Shown here: one piece after another, positions 10,831 through 22,647 of the stretch | Layout of the letters: every line of letters begins with the position of its first letter | Position numbering within the stretch: position 1 is the first letter of the stretch | Source of the DNA: Dolomedes plantarius | Lineage: Eukaryota; Arthropoda; Arachnida; Araneae; Dolomedidae | DNA: 64,000 nucleotides | Assembly (NCBI GenBank): GCA_907164885.2 | Contig: OU015499.1 | Location: 164,571,629-164,635,628 of the forward strand | Reading direction: 5' to 3' | Position numbers and translations under genes: made by a program | The notes under the pieces: model-generated | Database searches by the model: none | The model's input: the letters and a program-made list of their open reading frames with translations, nothing else | What the model was told of the DNA's origin: nothing

Positions 10831-12235
10831 GGATCAATTCCCAATATACGGTACCCCTATGTATTTCGCTGCGATGGAAGCTGTAACCACGATGGCGGTT
10901 CCATCGCAGAGGGAAACATGAAATTAATTATAACATGAAATAATATAAATGACAACATGTAGAACTTTCATTGAAAAATTATCCAGAAAATAAAAAAATT
11001 AAATTAAATAAGGGCAGTCGTTTTTTTATTTATTATTTTTTTTTTGTCGTCGCCAAGCAGAACCAGTGTTTTTGGAACAGGAAAGTCCCGAAAGTGACAA
11101 AAATACCATTATTAAACTACAACCACAGAAAAGCACAAAAAAAAGCGCACCCAGGGGTTGGATTTCCCCCCAAAGAAATAGAAATTGCATTATGAATACT
11201 GATTTTGCATTATAAATATTTTTATCTGTTCATCTCGGCCCCCCCCCCCTTGCATTATAAGTATTTTTATCCGTTCATCTTCCCCCCCTAAGAAAAAATC
11301 CTGGGTGCACCACTGCACATAAACACATATATGCAAAAAATAAAAGTTGAAAAATAATGAGAAATTTGTTAGGTTGGGGGGGAGCTAAACCCCCCCCCCT
11401 CTCTCAGCTAAAAAAAGTCAGTATAATCCAAATAATAATAATAGTAATAAATTTAAATAATTGTAATACATATCTTGGTTAAATATATCAGAAAATAAAG
11501 TTAAATAAGGGCCGTCGAGAGCAATGGCTGGTTAAAGAAATTTAACTTTATTAAAAAAGCACTTACCTGTTATTCAATTTCAGTTTCTCTTATTTGTTTG
11601 TGGATACCCCTAATTCGTCTGTAATCCAAGAACATGCCATTTTTTTTTACCCATAAATTAGTTAATTTTAAAACCGTAATTAAATTCAATTTACTCTCTT
11701 CGAACCAGGAACCACATCTAATTGATCTTTGAGTGTAATGTTCAGCCCCACCACCCTTAACACAACACACCCAAGAAAACCCATCAAGATCTTTCCTCTC
11801 AGTTAGAGTGAATTACAATTAGGACAATAATAAATATTAGCTATTAACCCAACATACACACAATAATCTATAATACTTCTCTTACCTTTTGTAAATTTCA
11901 AAACAAGTCCAAATTAACTCTCCCATTTGAAAAAGAATTCATAACTTGCAAATAAAAGTACATCCAAGCGGTGGAATTACAAATCCCAAAAAGAACATTC
12001 AACCGGTCAATTTTTCTAAACAAGCGTGGTTTAAAATCTGAATTAAACTCGTCTACGAGTAAATCACAAGCTTTGATTGGCTGCTAATTATTCAAATCGG
12101 GAGTAATAAATGGTTAACTTAAAAGCATTTAATAAACAGAAACCACATTTGGCATTTTATCCCCAGCTTGGCAAAAATCTAAAAACATCGCAAAAGAAAT
12201 AAAGCGGCTGGGGTACCGTATATTGGAATTGAGCC
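10831..12235. mobile_element. 1.4 kb TIR transposon with perfect 10-bp target duplication (MULE-like)
   Basis: It is flanked by identical 10-bp AATTAGTAGA at 10821-10830 and 12236-12245. Its ends are inverted: GGATCAATTCCCAATATACG at 10831 and the complement of GGCTCAATTCCAATATACGG ending at 12235, both running into GTACCCC. A 9-10 bp target duplication is typical of Mutator-like elements. No transposase is recognisable, so it is non-autonomous. Inside are a CTGCGATGGA/TCCATCGCAG inverted pair (10868-10915) and a C-rich segment (11150-11320) shared with 61740-61835. It interrupts an otherwise continuous arm of the palindrome. Confidence 0.85.
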
Positions 12236-13339
12236 AATTAGTAGATTATTACTTTCTGGTCGATGTTGGTGTGATATTAAAATATACGCTCAGCGATTTC
12301 AAGAGATTGCTAAAAGTTGCCAGTCTGATTTTTCAGATTATATTTATAATTTTTATAGATACTATTCCTCTAGCGGGTACCCAATTCTTGCCAAGATAAA
12401 ATGTTGGCACTATACTGTTGGGGGACACCAGTTGTCGCTAATCATAAATGCTTATCAAAAAAACTATTATCTTACTGTTTTAAACATTTAGCCTGACAAT
12501 TGACTGTTTTTATGAAAAATCCAACAATAAGTAGCTAATAAACAACATTACAATATTTTGATGAAAAAATATTGAATACAGCATTTATCTGGAGTAAATA
12601 ATTGAAATAGCCTAAATATTTCTAAAGTGTCCAAAATGTATCAATCGGTTTCTAAAAGTAAGTCAAAATTTAAAGTTTTAAAAAATATGTCATAGGATAG
12701 TGTGGAAACAATGAATTGAAAACACAAGAATATTATTTTCAAAAAAAATCTTAAAAGCTATAAAATAAACATGTAAATACTTCAAGATAGACGGATAAAA
12801 ATTCAAATATAGTAAAAAAATAAATATAGTAAATAAAATTTAAAAGTTTGTAGCAAGATAATTTCAGTGTGTATAGAAGAATGAAAAAAATATTATGACA
12901 ATAGTATTACAGATAAATTGTTAGAACAAAAATAAAAATTTTATATATTTCTAAAGTATAAAAATCAATTTATAAAGGTAATAATCGAGATAAGAATAAC
13001 CAAGGGGAAGCTCTCATCTTCCTGACTGTTTCTTTCTGCTGACCCTTCTTTCTTTGAAAAGAAAGAAAATTAAAAATGTTATGAAAAGAATTCAAAAGAT
13101 TTTTCATTCACTGAACTTATAATTTGTTATCTGAAGGTAATTTCAAATGTCATTGGCTAAAAACATCTAAATGATCATCATTCAAATTCGATTACGTAAA
13201 ACTGTAAAAACCATGTGACATTTCTGAGTTATAATGACTGACCTTTGGTGATGTAAGCGGGAAACTTGGCTGGATCAGGATTTCAGAGTATTAAGCCATT
13301 AAATTGAACAATAAAACATTTATTATATAGATTATAATC

Positions 13340-14480
13340 TATTTGTGGCAGAAAATAAATAAAGGAACCACTTCTATAATCACCAAATTCGAGGCTCTAA
13401 AAAATTCAGCATTTTCCCCAACATTCATGTGTTTGGTGTTTTTTTTTATTTCACTCCATGCTTAAAATATATTAAAATTGTTAAAGCATCCAATCTTATC
13501 GAAGTTAGCAAATCATCATTTATATGCTTTATTTTTAAAAATTACAATGAAATTGATATGCACTGTTTTAATTTCATGCGAAATTTATAGATAGAACTAT
13601 TGAAATAATTAAATTTTTCACATTAATTATGAATTGGTATGAAATTTGGTGAGTTTTTATAGCTTAGCACCATGCGCAGTAATCTTCAGTTTAGGCGTTG
13701 CTTTCTTGTATCATTCTTCTATCAGAGAACATATTTAGGATGGCCTTTGAAATCATTTTTTTATGGCATGTTATTTGTTTCTGCATTCATTCAGTGTTGA
13801 AATTTTTGATGACGTTTTAATAAATAACATTCATGCTCATCTTTCATTGCAACAAAGATAACAGCATCAGCATTAAATGTAATACACCTAAATATTCATA
13901 ATTTTAGGTACATCATTCATTATAATACGCTTGTTTAAAGCTTAAAACTACTGTATTTCAAAGAGAATGATTTAAAAGTAATGCTCGATATTTAAAATTG
14001 AAATTCTTATTAAAGCAGAAATATATTATTTAATATTTTAAAACTGTATGGAATTATTAATATGTTTTATATAAAAAGGTTTAATTTTCTCTGCACCATG
14101 CATTCTAAAAATTTCTTCATAAGAAACATTTCAAGATTTACAAAATCCGTTTAACCTGATATTTATAACAGCCTTGATATGGTTTTTCAAAATTTTTTGT
14201 TGTTAAAATTATACTTGGACCAGTTTAGAATTAGATTTTAACTGTCTGCTCTCTTACCTGAATATTCTTTATACTCAATAGATTATTTTTTACTGGTAAA
14301 ATTTATAACTGCATTCTTGCAGTTCATGTCTAGGGTAATCTTTTAATATAAATAGTTTTGGTCCTTTAGATCAGTGTTAGCCAAATTGATGTTAGTTGTA
14401 TTAGGATTTATGTATCCTTTCCCCTCCTAGGGATAAAAAGTATTTAATGAATAGAAAGTAACTGCAGTAAAAGTGTCAAA
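13340..14480. other. AT-rich stretch without a recognisable gene
   Basis: No left-arm partner, no coding signal and no element ends recognised. It belongs to the large right-arm insertion block that starts near 13340 and ends near 20765. Confidence 0.5.
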
Positions 14481-15800
14481 TAAATCTTCTTCAATGGCTC
14501 GACAGCCCTGGCTGGGCCCTGGCCTTCTCCAGAAGTCTACTCCAGGCACCTCTACTTTTGACAACTGTTTTCCAGTTTTTGACCTTTAGAATATTTAGAT
14601 CTTGTTTTACACCAGGGGTTCCCAAAGTGTGTGCCTTGCAGAGAGATCAGGGGTGCCGCGAAGCACCCATGATCTCCAATCTAATCTGTTGCTAAGGACT
14701 ATTCCTATATAACTTGACAAAAAGGGGGAAAAAATCTCCTCTTCGAGTCTGCAATTGTATATCTTTGGATTTGCTTCGAGAGAGGAGATCGATTCAGTAT
14801 ATTAGGCACAGTTTAAGGAGTGTCTGGTTTTGTCTTGTGGCATGTAGCATGACCTGACCATGGCACATCTCATATAGGCTCTCCCGTAGCCGGTCGTATT
14901 CTTGTCTTGTATGTGTATTCTTCCTTAGCAAAAGATTAAAAATGTCAAGGTCAATCACTAAAAATCTGCACTCCCTCTGGGCTGCAGATATCTCACAATA
15001 ACCAATAACGAACGGGAGCGGTGACATTCCTTCTCCCCTTTCCACCGACTGCTCATAACGTCTGATTATTCGGGCAGGTAGTCCCGTCGCCAGTTACCTT
15101 GCTAGTGGTCGCTGTACATGTCGTGTTCTAAGAAAGCTGCATAGATATTTTTCGTAAAAATGGATGGATTTTTGATGAAACAAACAATAATGCAAGTACT
15201 AGAAAAGATCAAGCATCGACATGTGACGTACGTGGAAAGAAGCGGAAATGCCGCAAATACAAAGACAGTCACTTGGATTTTGGCTTCACTTCAATAGAAT
15301 TCAATGATGAAGAGAGACCGCAACGTGTGATCTCTGTTCTAACGTTTTATCATCCGAGAGCATGAATCTAAGTAAATTGAGACGTCACCTTGAAAAAACA
15401 CATCCCAACATGGTCAACAATTCACGTGAATATTTTAGCAGAAAATGAAAGATTTGCACCAACAAAAAAATGTTTTCACTAAGCAAGTGTCAGTGCCAAA
15501 AAATGCCTTGTGGAGTCATTCAAGGTGGCATTTAGAGTAGCACAGTACAAAAAGGTCCACACTATTGCCGAGGAATTAATTCTACCAGCTGCTGTGGACG
15601 TGACTAATATAATGATAGGAGCAAATGCGGAGAAACTTCGGGCGAATATTCCTTTGTCGAACAACACCATCAATCGAAGAATCCGGCATATGGCTCAGGA
15701 TCTCAATGATCAATTGATAGAAACAAGTAATATAAAAAAAAAAATTTTAAAGTTAATTCCTACTTAGGTCATCAAAGAAAAATTTGAGTGTGAACTAATA

Positions 15801-17471
15801 CCGCTCAGATTCAAAATATAAGAATAATTGAGAAAAAGTAAGAAGAAAGAAATTATTTTCCATTTATTTATTTTTGATACTAAGTAAATGCAATTAAATT
15901 TCTTATAAATTAAATCTGGAATGTTTAGAAGAGATTTTAACATTTACAAAATATAAAATACAATAAATTGGGTATACAACAGCTTTCTGAAACATATCAA
16001 AATATTAGAATAAAATTTAGATTGGTTCAAAATATTAGAATATTTTATTTTACGCAAAAATATTACCTTATGAATATGAAGTAAATGGTAGTTAATATTT
16101 TGTAGCATCCCCTTTAGCTTTAATAACAGCGTACAATCGATCTTGCATACTATATACAAGGTGTTTACAAACATTTCTATCAATATTAGCCCAAATAGAC
16201 TTTATACGTGCCACTAACTCAGTTTTACTTGAAGGGGATTTTCTTGGAGTTATTTCTTCATTATACCCCATAAGTTTTCGATGGGATTAATGTCTGGTGA
16301 GTTTGGTGGCCAAGGAAGTACCTTAATTTTACGTTGTCGGAACCAATTCTTATTTGACACCGAGGTATGCGGTAATGCTAAATCTTGTTAAAAGATGAAA
16401 TCATAGTCAAATAAATCTTCTAATAATAAAATCATGTAATATTCCAAAACTTCTTGATATATCTGAGAGTTAACCTTTTCGTAGACGATGCATAACTTTC
16501 CAGGTCCTTCTACGCTCATGCTACCCCAAACCATGACACTAGCAGCAAATTTCACCAAATGTTTAAGGCATTCTTTATCAAATGCTTCTTGCTTCATTCT
16601 CCAAACTTGAATACCTTGATTACCATATGAAACACAAAACATACTTTCATCACTAAATATTTTTTTTCAATCTTCTTCGCTCCATAAACGTCTTGATTTA
16701 CACCAATTCAATCTTATACGCTTTTGTTTTGCAGTCATGAGAGGTTTTGTTTTCTGTACACGAGATTCAAACTTAAATTTATGGAGACGTCATAATGTTG
16801 TCAATTTAGAAACTTCAACTCCTTCTTCTTTCCATTTTCAGTGCAAGAATCGCACACTTTTAAAACGGTTTTTCTTAACTATACGCTTCAGTTTCCTGTC
16901 ATCTCTAGCAGATGTTTTTGGTTTTCGGCCGCCATTTCGGCGATTATTTTGAAATTTTCCATTTTTTTAATATTGTGTTAGTATTTTACTAACGCTTGAT
17001 TGCGAACAATATAAATAATTTGCTATATAACATTGATTTTTACCGTGCCAATATAAATCAACCATACAAAATTTAATAGATTCAGGAATATCACTCACAC
17101 AACCCATTTTAAGATGGAAAAAGCAAACAAATTGCAAAAAGAATACTGATTTTAAATAAAATTGACTGAATTTAATCAATGATGCCACCAGTTATGAATT
17201 GGTGATAATTAAAGGAGAATTAATGTGAAATATTCTAATATTTTGAACCACTTGAATAAATATTCTAATATTTTGACTTTTCAAAATAATTTTTTTTCAA
17301 TTAATCTTTTCAAAAATGATATTAATTTTAAGATAATAAATAAGTTTAATCAACAATAAGTTCTTAATAAAAATATTGTTTGCATATTTGCATTAAAAGA
17401 CATTAAATTACCGAATGATATTTTCAATTTGTTAAAAAATGTATTTATTCTAATATTTTGAATCTGAGCTG
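15801..17471 (-). mobile_element. Tc1-like transposon nested in the hAT
   Basis: Ends CCGCTCAGATTCAAAATATA (15801) and, inverted, CAGCTCAGATTCAAAATATT (ending 17471) are flanked by TA at 15799-15800 and 17472-17473. A second pair of related inverted motifs (GGTTCAAAATATTAGAATAT) sits further in at about 16025 and 17250, an arrangement of outer and inner repeats seen in several Tc1-like families. Removing the element restores the GTGTGAACTAATAGTAGGAATTG sequence that is also present intact at 17489 and 17909. Confidence 0.88.
16092..17107 (-). pseudogene. Tc1-like transposase, broken
   Basis: Minus strand, from MGCVSDIPESIKFCMVDLYW at 17107. A helix-turn-helix region (NYLYCSQSSVSKILTQY) is followed by a stop. 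The catalytic triad remains readable: first D in FSDESMFCVSYG (about 16650), second D in QQDLALPHTS (about 16380) and E in PPNSPDINPIENLWG (about 16285). VMVWGSMS (about 16535) is the usual internal motif. Several stops and frameshifts prevent translation, and the total length is close to a normal Tc1 transposase (about 340 codons). Confidence 0.82.
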
Positions 17472-17519
17472 TAGTAGGAATTGAATATAAGGAGAGTGTG
17501 AACTAATAGTAGGAATTGA

Positions 17520-17690
17520 AAAAAAGGATTGCCTGCCAGAACCTTGCCTACCGTGCGAGATTAGGAGGGGGAGGGAAAGAGAGAGAAAAAGTTTGTCAGG
17601 TTGGGGATTCGATCCCGCAACCTACAGGACAGGAGGAGTCCACACTACCGCAGTGCTACCGTTTACACAGTAAGAAAAGGGAAATTACCA
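17520..17690 (-). mobile_element. tRNA-derived SINE fragment
   Basis: On the minus strand an A-box-like TAGCACTGCGG (17648-17658) is followed by a B-box-like GGGATCGAATCC (17604-17616), spaced as in tRNA promoters. It sits between two copies of the 31-bp hAT segment. It is not a functional tRNA gene because no cloverleaf was apparent. Confidence 0.55.
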
Positions 17691-18333
17691 TTCAAGAGCA
17701 AGAGATGCTCTAGGTCTCTTCCTATTGAAAGGTCTCCCATATAAAATTAAAATTGACTAATTAAATTTAATTAATGAATTAATATTTGAAAAAACTGTAT
17801 TAACATCAAGTGTCATCCACTACAAGTTTAAAAAAATGTATTTGAACTTGAGTGGATGAATAAAAAGTATTTTATTAACGATTGAAAATTTGAACAAGAT
17901 ATATATAGGGAGAGTGTGAACTAATAGTAGGAATTGAAAAATGGAAGGAAATGAATTTGGACTGCAAGTAGATGAGGCCACAGACAGCAATAAGGATGAA
18001 CACCTCATCAGCTATGTACGTTTCATTGACGGTTGTACTATTGTTGAAGACCTTCTGTTTTGTAAAAGTATTACTGGAAGTGCAACAACTGAAGATATGT
18101 TCAATATCCTTGACACATTTGCGATGGAAAATGTACGCAATTGGGCAGTGAGCAGCAAAACTAAACACACATATACCAAGAGCATTTGGAAGGTAATTTT
18201 ATTATTAATTTTATGTTTTCCTATTAATTACAATTAAAGTACTTGCTGGATTTTTAAACACAAGTTGTATTAATTTATTAATGTTATTACCACTTCTCTA
18301 ATTTCTTCTTCACAGTCGTACAAATATGAAATA

Positions 18334-18440
18334 TATATATATTATACATAATATATATATATATATATATTATACATAATATATATATATTATACGTAAT
18401 ATATAATATATATATTATATAATAATAATAATAATAATAT
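18334..18440. repeat. Imperfect (TA)n / TATTATACATAATA microsatellite
   Basis: AT-only low-complexity tract with interspersed ATACATAAT units, ending in (AAT)n, inside the 3' part of the hAT. Confidence 0.9.
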
Positions 18441-19269
18441 ACCACAGATATCACATGATGAGGGTGCCGTGAAAAAATTCTAATTCTCTTAAGGGTGCCA
18501 CGACTTGGATAAGTTTGGGAACCCCTGTTTTCCACAATCAATCCATCTTACCGGGGGTCTGCCCCAAGGTCTTATTTCCCGTGGGCTTTGCCAGAAAGAT
18601 TTTCTCACAGCAACGATCTTCATCCATTCTAGCCAGATGACCAGCCAAATTAAGTCTGTAATTTGATGAATTTTACTACATCAGGATGTTTATAAATCTT
18701 ATAGAGTTCTAGGTTATATTTTCTTTCTTTTGATCCATTAACTTGGACCCCACCAAGTATGCAACACAAAATCTTTCTCTCAAAAATCTCCAAAGCTTCC
18801 TCATTACGTAAAGTCAATGCCCAGAACTCTGATACATATCTCAGGACAGATCTTATAAAACTTTTGTAAAGAAGCAGTTCAGTACTTAATTTGAAAAAGC
18901 TGGATTTCAAATAGCTCTTCAGGCCATTAAAACATCTATTTGAAGCCGTGATTCTTTTATATATTTCTGGGGTTAACACATTATTATTGTTTACCTCTGC
19001 TCCCAGGTAAATAAAACTGTTAACTTTTCAAATTTATTATTATCAATTTCGAAGTGACTAAGTTCTTAGTTATACTTTAGACAAGGCAAATACTTAGTTC
19101 TATTTTTGTTTACAGATAAGTTAATTCCTTTAGCACTTTGTTCCAATGCCATAAATGCCTGTTTAAGAGCTAGTGTGGTTCAAGCAACAATGACAATGTC
19201 GTCAGCATAAGCCAGTATTTAAACTGACTTAGTGAAGATATTCTCAAATATATAGTTTTGAAAATTCTG

Positions 19270-20123
19270 GTGTTCTTTAATTTTCTCACTGCTCCAGAAA
19301 TGTGTTATATAACTATGCTGTGATGGGATATGCATGAAATGAATTATATATCTAGATGGAAAATAGTTTAAAAAGGCATTAGAGGATTATATTAAACCAT
19401 TTATGTAAAAGATAACTTTGCCCCGAAGATGAAAATATAGGCTGGTAAGTTTTCATTTTGCATGACAAAAATTTGCCTAAACATTCTGTATAAGTTCTTT
19501 TATGAAAACTGTTTGAAAAAAATTTCTGTATAGAAGTCACTCATTTACCAGAAGGTTTTTCTTTCCTTTGCAGTCATTTCGATTGCTTTCCATTTCATGT
19601 TAAAGTGTCTTACTCACTATCTGTTTAGTTGACAGTTAGTTACATATAACTTTCTTTTAAACATCTATAGAAATCTTTTTTTTTTTTTAAGATTTTATGT
19701 GACTTCTACATTTTAATAGTTAAAAATTTAGAAATTTCTACATTAACTTTATATATATGAAGGTAACAGAGTATAACAGTAAACTACATTGCACTGGAAA
19801 ATTTGACATCCAAGTTCTTGTCATTCATGCTTTTGATTAGGGCTAACCTTGTAGTCATTCTGGGGCCCAACTGCAGAAATATTTTATTCAGGGATCAAAA
19901 TTATTTACAATCAAATTTTGCTTAATTTTTTATTTGTAAGATCATTTATAAATTGACTTAATTTTTATTTCCTAGTTTCTACATGCTCTATAGACAGTAT
20001 TGCAAAGCTGTTGAGTCTCTCCTGCAATATTGTTGACCTCAGGTATGTTTAAATTGATTTTTATCTAGAAAAGCTTTCATTTCCCAATTTTATAGTTAAA
20101 TGAAGTGTTAAAAATATCATTAA

Positions 20124-20184
<61 letters not shown>

Positions 20185-20380
20185 CATTTCAAAAGCCAGT
20201 GGCTGTTATTTGTAGCAATTGTAGAATTTTTATAGGGTTCCTGAAACAATAGGTTTTAATACTTCCATTTCTTCTATGTCTACATCTTTTATAGACATCA
20301 TTTGGTCATTATTCTATATCTATTTTTATATCTCATTTCTAATACCGATGCCATTTCTAATATCGGTGCATTTTCGATGT
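19270..20380. other. No recognisable gene; contains a compound microsatellite
   Basis: AT-rich sequence upstream of the LINE YADD region. A (TA)n(TG)n tract fills 20126-20183. LINE coding remnants may be present but could not be read. Confidence 0.5.
20126..20183. repeat. (TA)n(TG)n microsatellite
   Basis: About 19 TA units followed by about 9 TG units. Confidence 0.95.
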
Positions 20381-20439
20381 TTGTTCTGTGGAATTGTCTG
20401 GAAACTTCTCTAGCCTGTGTAGCTTTGTACGGTATTTGT

Positions 20440-20640
20440 TAAAAACAATGCACCTCAAACATTTCCTTCCAGTTACTTATTGGTTCATCCGCATACTCAT
20501 AATTGAATATCCTTTTTCATTTTTGTAAACATGTTTCCCGAAATTCCGGAATGATTAATAAATAAGTCAAGAGCTCTGTGGCTCCAACTAAAACTTATCT
20601 GAAACCTGAGTGGTTATCTTTTATCAGGCATTCTAGAAGG
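20440..20640 (-). pseudogene. Possible LINE ORF2 remnant
   Basis: One minus-strand frame reads NYEYADEPISNWKEMFEVHC, similar to the segment just before the reverse transcriptase in arthropod LINEs where a field line is followed by a W-x2-F/HF motif. It is probably the same LINE as 14484-19260. Short and tentative. Confidence 0.35.
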
Positions 20641-20944
20641 TTTTTAAATGATCACAGTACTTCCTTCGAAACATTTTAAATATTTCTTCGTGTTAGGCTC
20701 TGTGCTAGCATGGGGCCCAGTTGCATCTAATGCTAATCCAATTGGATCTAAGCAGCCCTGCCTTCGATAATTAATTCTTTACATATTGTCTATCCTTTTT
20801 TGCATAGTCTTCCTAGGGCTGTCTTATGATTATTAATATCGTTTTAGTTCTTTAGTGAACTGTAGTGAGTTTGGTTTCACAGACTTCTTAAATTTTTATA
20901 AAGAGAACAGTAACTAGTAGCTAAAATCAATTGTTTTGATTTAG

Positions 20945-21025
20945 ACACGTAAATCTTCTGAGCAGAAAAATTGAAGGTATTTTGCATCTTTCACATTGCA
21001 TGTTATCTTATCGAATCATCTTTTG
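20945..21025 (+). pseudogene. Mirror of the 78-nt candidate exon (right copy)
   Basis: Plus strand, acceptor GATTTAG and donor G|GTAAGT. It retains IFHIACYLIESSFG in one frame but is not open in that frame over the whole exon. Mirror partner of 8174-8251. Confidence 0.35.
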
Positions 21026-21119
21026 GTAAGTGAAGTTTCAGTACGTATTTAGCTTTATTAAACCATTCAACTATTGAAAGTAGTTTTTCAGAAACTTTCA
21101 AAATATGCAGACCTCTTTT

Positions 21120-21590
21120 CATAAGAGAACCTGAAGTACAATATTCATGCTGTTGTAGAAAGATTTAACTCCAAAGTGCCAATTTTGGTATTTTTTTCTC
21201 TCTTCGATTCTTCAGTTTCTTCTGTATAGAAGCTATACACTGCAGGACTGTAAATATGCCTGTAGCAGGGGATATGCGGTGGCAGACAATTGTTCTTTAC
21301 TTGCTACAAGAAAAAGCAATAACTTTTTAGCCTGAAAAAAATTTATGACCTAGCCACCACATTTTTTTGTACTCTGAATACAATGATTTCTGATTCACCA
21401 TGTCTGTTGTTAGAAAATAAGTCTGAAGTACAATATACATACTACTGTAGTCAGATTTCACTCTAAAATGGCAATTTTGGCATGTTTCTCCCATTGAATT
21501 TTCAGTTTGTTCTGTACAAAAGCTATATACTGCAGGATTGCAAGATGCTTTATATGCATAGCAGTAAAAATGCAGGGGCAGGGAAAGCAC
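21120..21590. repeat. Local duplication inside the right arm
   Basis: 21120-21265 and 21420-21560 are related to each other and both match 7780-8020 of the left arm in reverse complement (shared core: an AAGCTATA-ACTGCAGGA motif and a TTCAGTTT motif). So a segment present once in the left arm is present twice here. Confidence 0.7.
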
Positions 21591-22055
21591 CCAATTATAT
21601 TAGGTTTTTAGTCGATTTCTATTTTTAGATTTTTGCAAATATTGTAAATCTCTCGCTTCTCACTAATATGCGAGAATCATTTCTCGCTTTAGATCTGTGG
21701 GAATGAATATAGATGACAGGAGACAGTAGTAGCTCTGCATTTTGCGAGGCCCTAGGCAAACATTTTTGAGAGGCCCCTTAAATAATCTTGTGTGAAATAA
21801 GATAGGTTTTCAGTTAAAGGCAATGCTCATATCAATATGCTTTTATGAGAACAAGAGATTTGTTATAATATTTCCTTGACAAATATTTAAAAAATAATAA
21901 TATTAATATTTGGAAGAAAAAAATTCTGTATTATTTATTGGAACACTATCAGGAATCTACTACTCATCAAGAAAGGAAACTTTTGACTGAATGTTAAAAT
22001 GTTATTTAGTAAACTGAAATATTAAAATGTTATTAGTGCAATTAAAAGTGAACGT

Positions 22056-22320
22056 GATAAATGAGTTGGCATAGTGGTTAAAAGCTTCAAGCTGGCATAC
22101 CACAGGTCCAGGGTTCAATCCTGCAACTGGGCAAGGTAGACTCAGCTTTTCATCCCTTGAGTGGATCGATAAAATGAGGACCAAGCATGCTTGGGAACTA
22201 ACTGTGGGTGTCTCGCATCAGGTTGACCATCTGACCAAGACATACACTGTATAGCACCCCAAGCTCACAGTCATGAAAGCGGAGATGGGCACCGCATGCC
22301 TGTATACAATGTATATATGT
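22056..22320 (+). mobile_element. tRNA-derived SINE
   Basis: A-box TGGCATAGTGG at 22067-22077 and B-box GGTTCAATCC at 22112-22121, followed by a tRNA-unrelated body and no coding capacity. It has no partner in the left arm, so it inserted after the duplication. Target duplications were not resolved. Confidence 0.75.
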
Positions 22321-22509
22321 TTCTTGGATCACTGTTTTTTTAAATATGGTAATAAACTTTTGCACTTTCTCTCAGTGCATACATTTATGACTGAAGAATA
22401 AAATATTTCATAAAATATTTCATGAAAAATTATTTATTGCTTTTTTATCTCTGTTAATGGGAAGGATGGTATGATTTTCTCTAACCAAGAAGTTTTTTAA
22501 TAGGTATAG

Positions 22510-22647
22510 CTTAATCTTCATCTGATTTCCTGTAATGCTGAACTGTATTCTAGAGTTCTGACCTAAATATTTCCATTCTATGAGGATATCTTGAAAGCAT
22601 TTGATTTGATACACAAAATGAAAAATGTTATGAGATTACCTTATCTT
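22510..22647 (+). pseudogene. Mirror of the 46-codon exon, with a stop (right copy)
   Basis: Plus strand, acceptor TATAG, donor CTT|GTAAGA, 138 nt as in the left copy. It reads EDILKAFDLIHKMKNVMRLP near its end, but has TAA at 22564-22566. The stop, together with the frameshifted terminal exon at 23097, argues that this copy no longer makes the full protein. Confidence 0.6.

Larger units (their letters stand above)
15162..18195 (+). pseudogene. hAT transposase relic of the ZBED5/SCAND3-like kind
   Basis: Plus-strand pieces in several frames: RKYKDSHLDFGFTSIEFNDE, then a BED-finger remnant (SSESMNLSKLRRHLEKTHPN) at about 15250-15420; KKVHTIAEELILPAAVDVTN and LSNNTINRRIRHMAQDL at 15510-15767; and, beyond the inserted elements, FGLQVDEATDSNKDEHLISY with FCKSITGSATTEDMFN at 17941-18160. 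These match the familiar domain order of ZBED-type hAT transposases, here without the C-terminal dimerisation part. One cysteine of the BED finger is lost and frameshifts and stops are present. It is dead. Confidence 0.8.
14613..18527. mobile_element. hAT transposon (3.9 kb) inserted in the LINE
   Basis: Terminal inverted repeats CAGGGGTTCCCAAA lie at 14613 and, in reverse complement, at the end 18527. The 8-bp target duplications are TTTTACAC (14605-14612) and TTTTCCAC (18528-18535), differing at one base, as expected of an old hAT insertion. The interior carries a broken BED-finger transposase on the plus strand, and was itself hit by a Tc1-like element (15801-17471) and a SINE (about 17520-17690). 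A 28-31 bp piece (GAGTGTGAACTAATAGTAGG...) is present at 17489 and again at 17909, and is split by the Tc1 insertion at 15785/17472. Confidence 0.9.
14484..19260 (-). mobile_element. LINE fragment (endonuclease-reverse transcriptase type), split by a hAT
   Basis: The minus strand encodes the 3' half of a non-LTR reverse transcriptase. About 19192-19215 gives the AYADDIV catalytic motif. 18650-18979 gives IYKRITASNRCFNGLKSYLK, then LLYKSFIRSVLRYVSEFWAL and FERKILCCILGGVQ, a pattern widespread in arthropod LINE ORF2 proteins. The very end of the ORF (NWKTVVKSRGAWSRLLEKAR, then AQPGLSSH and stop) is at 14491-14600. A hAT at 14613-18527 splits it. Joining the flanks restores the LINE order, which proves that the hAT came second. 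The ORF upstream of the YADD box has stops; the copy is 5'-degraded and dead. Confidence 0.85.

Noticed and set aside
18287..18541. ORFs made of YYYYY/IYIYI in TA-rich tracts (also 20061, 37961, 49874)
   Set aside because: Low-complexity translations of microsatellites.
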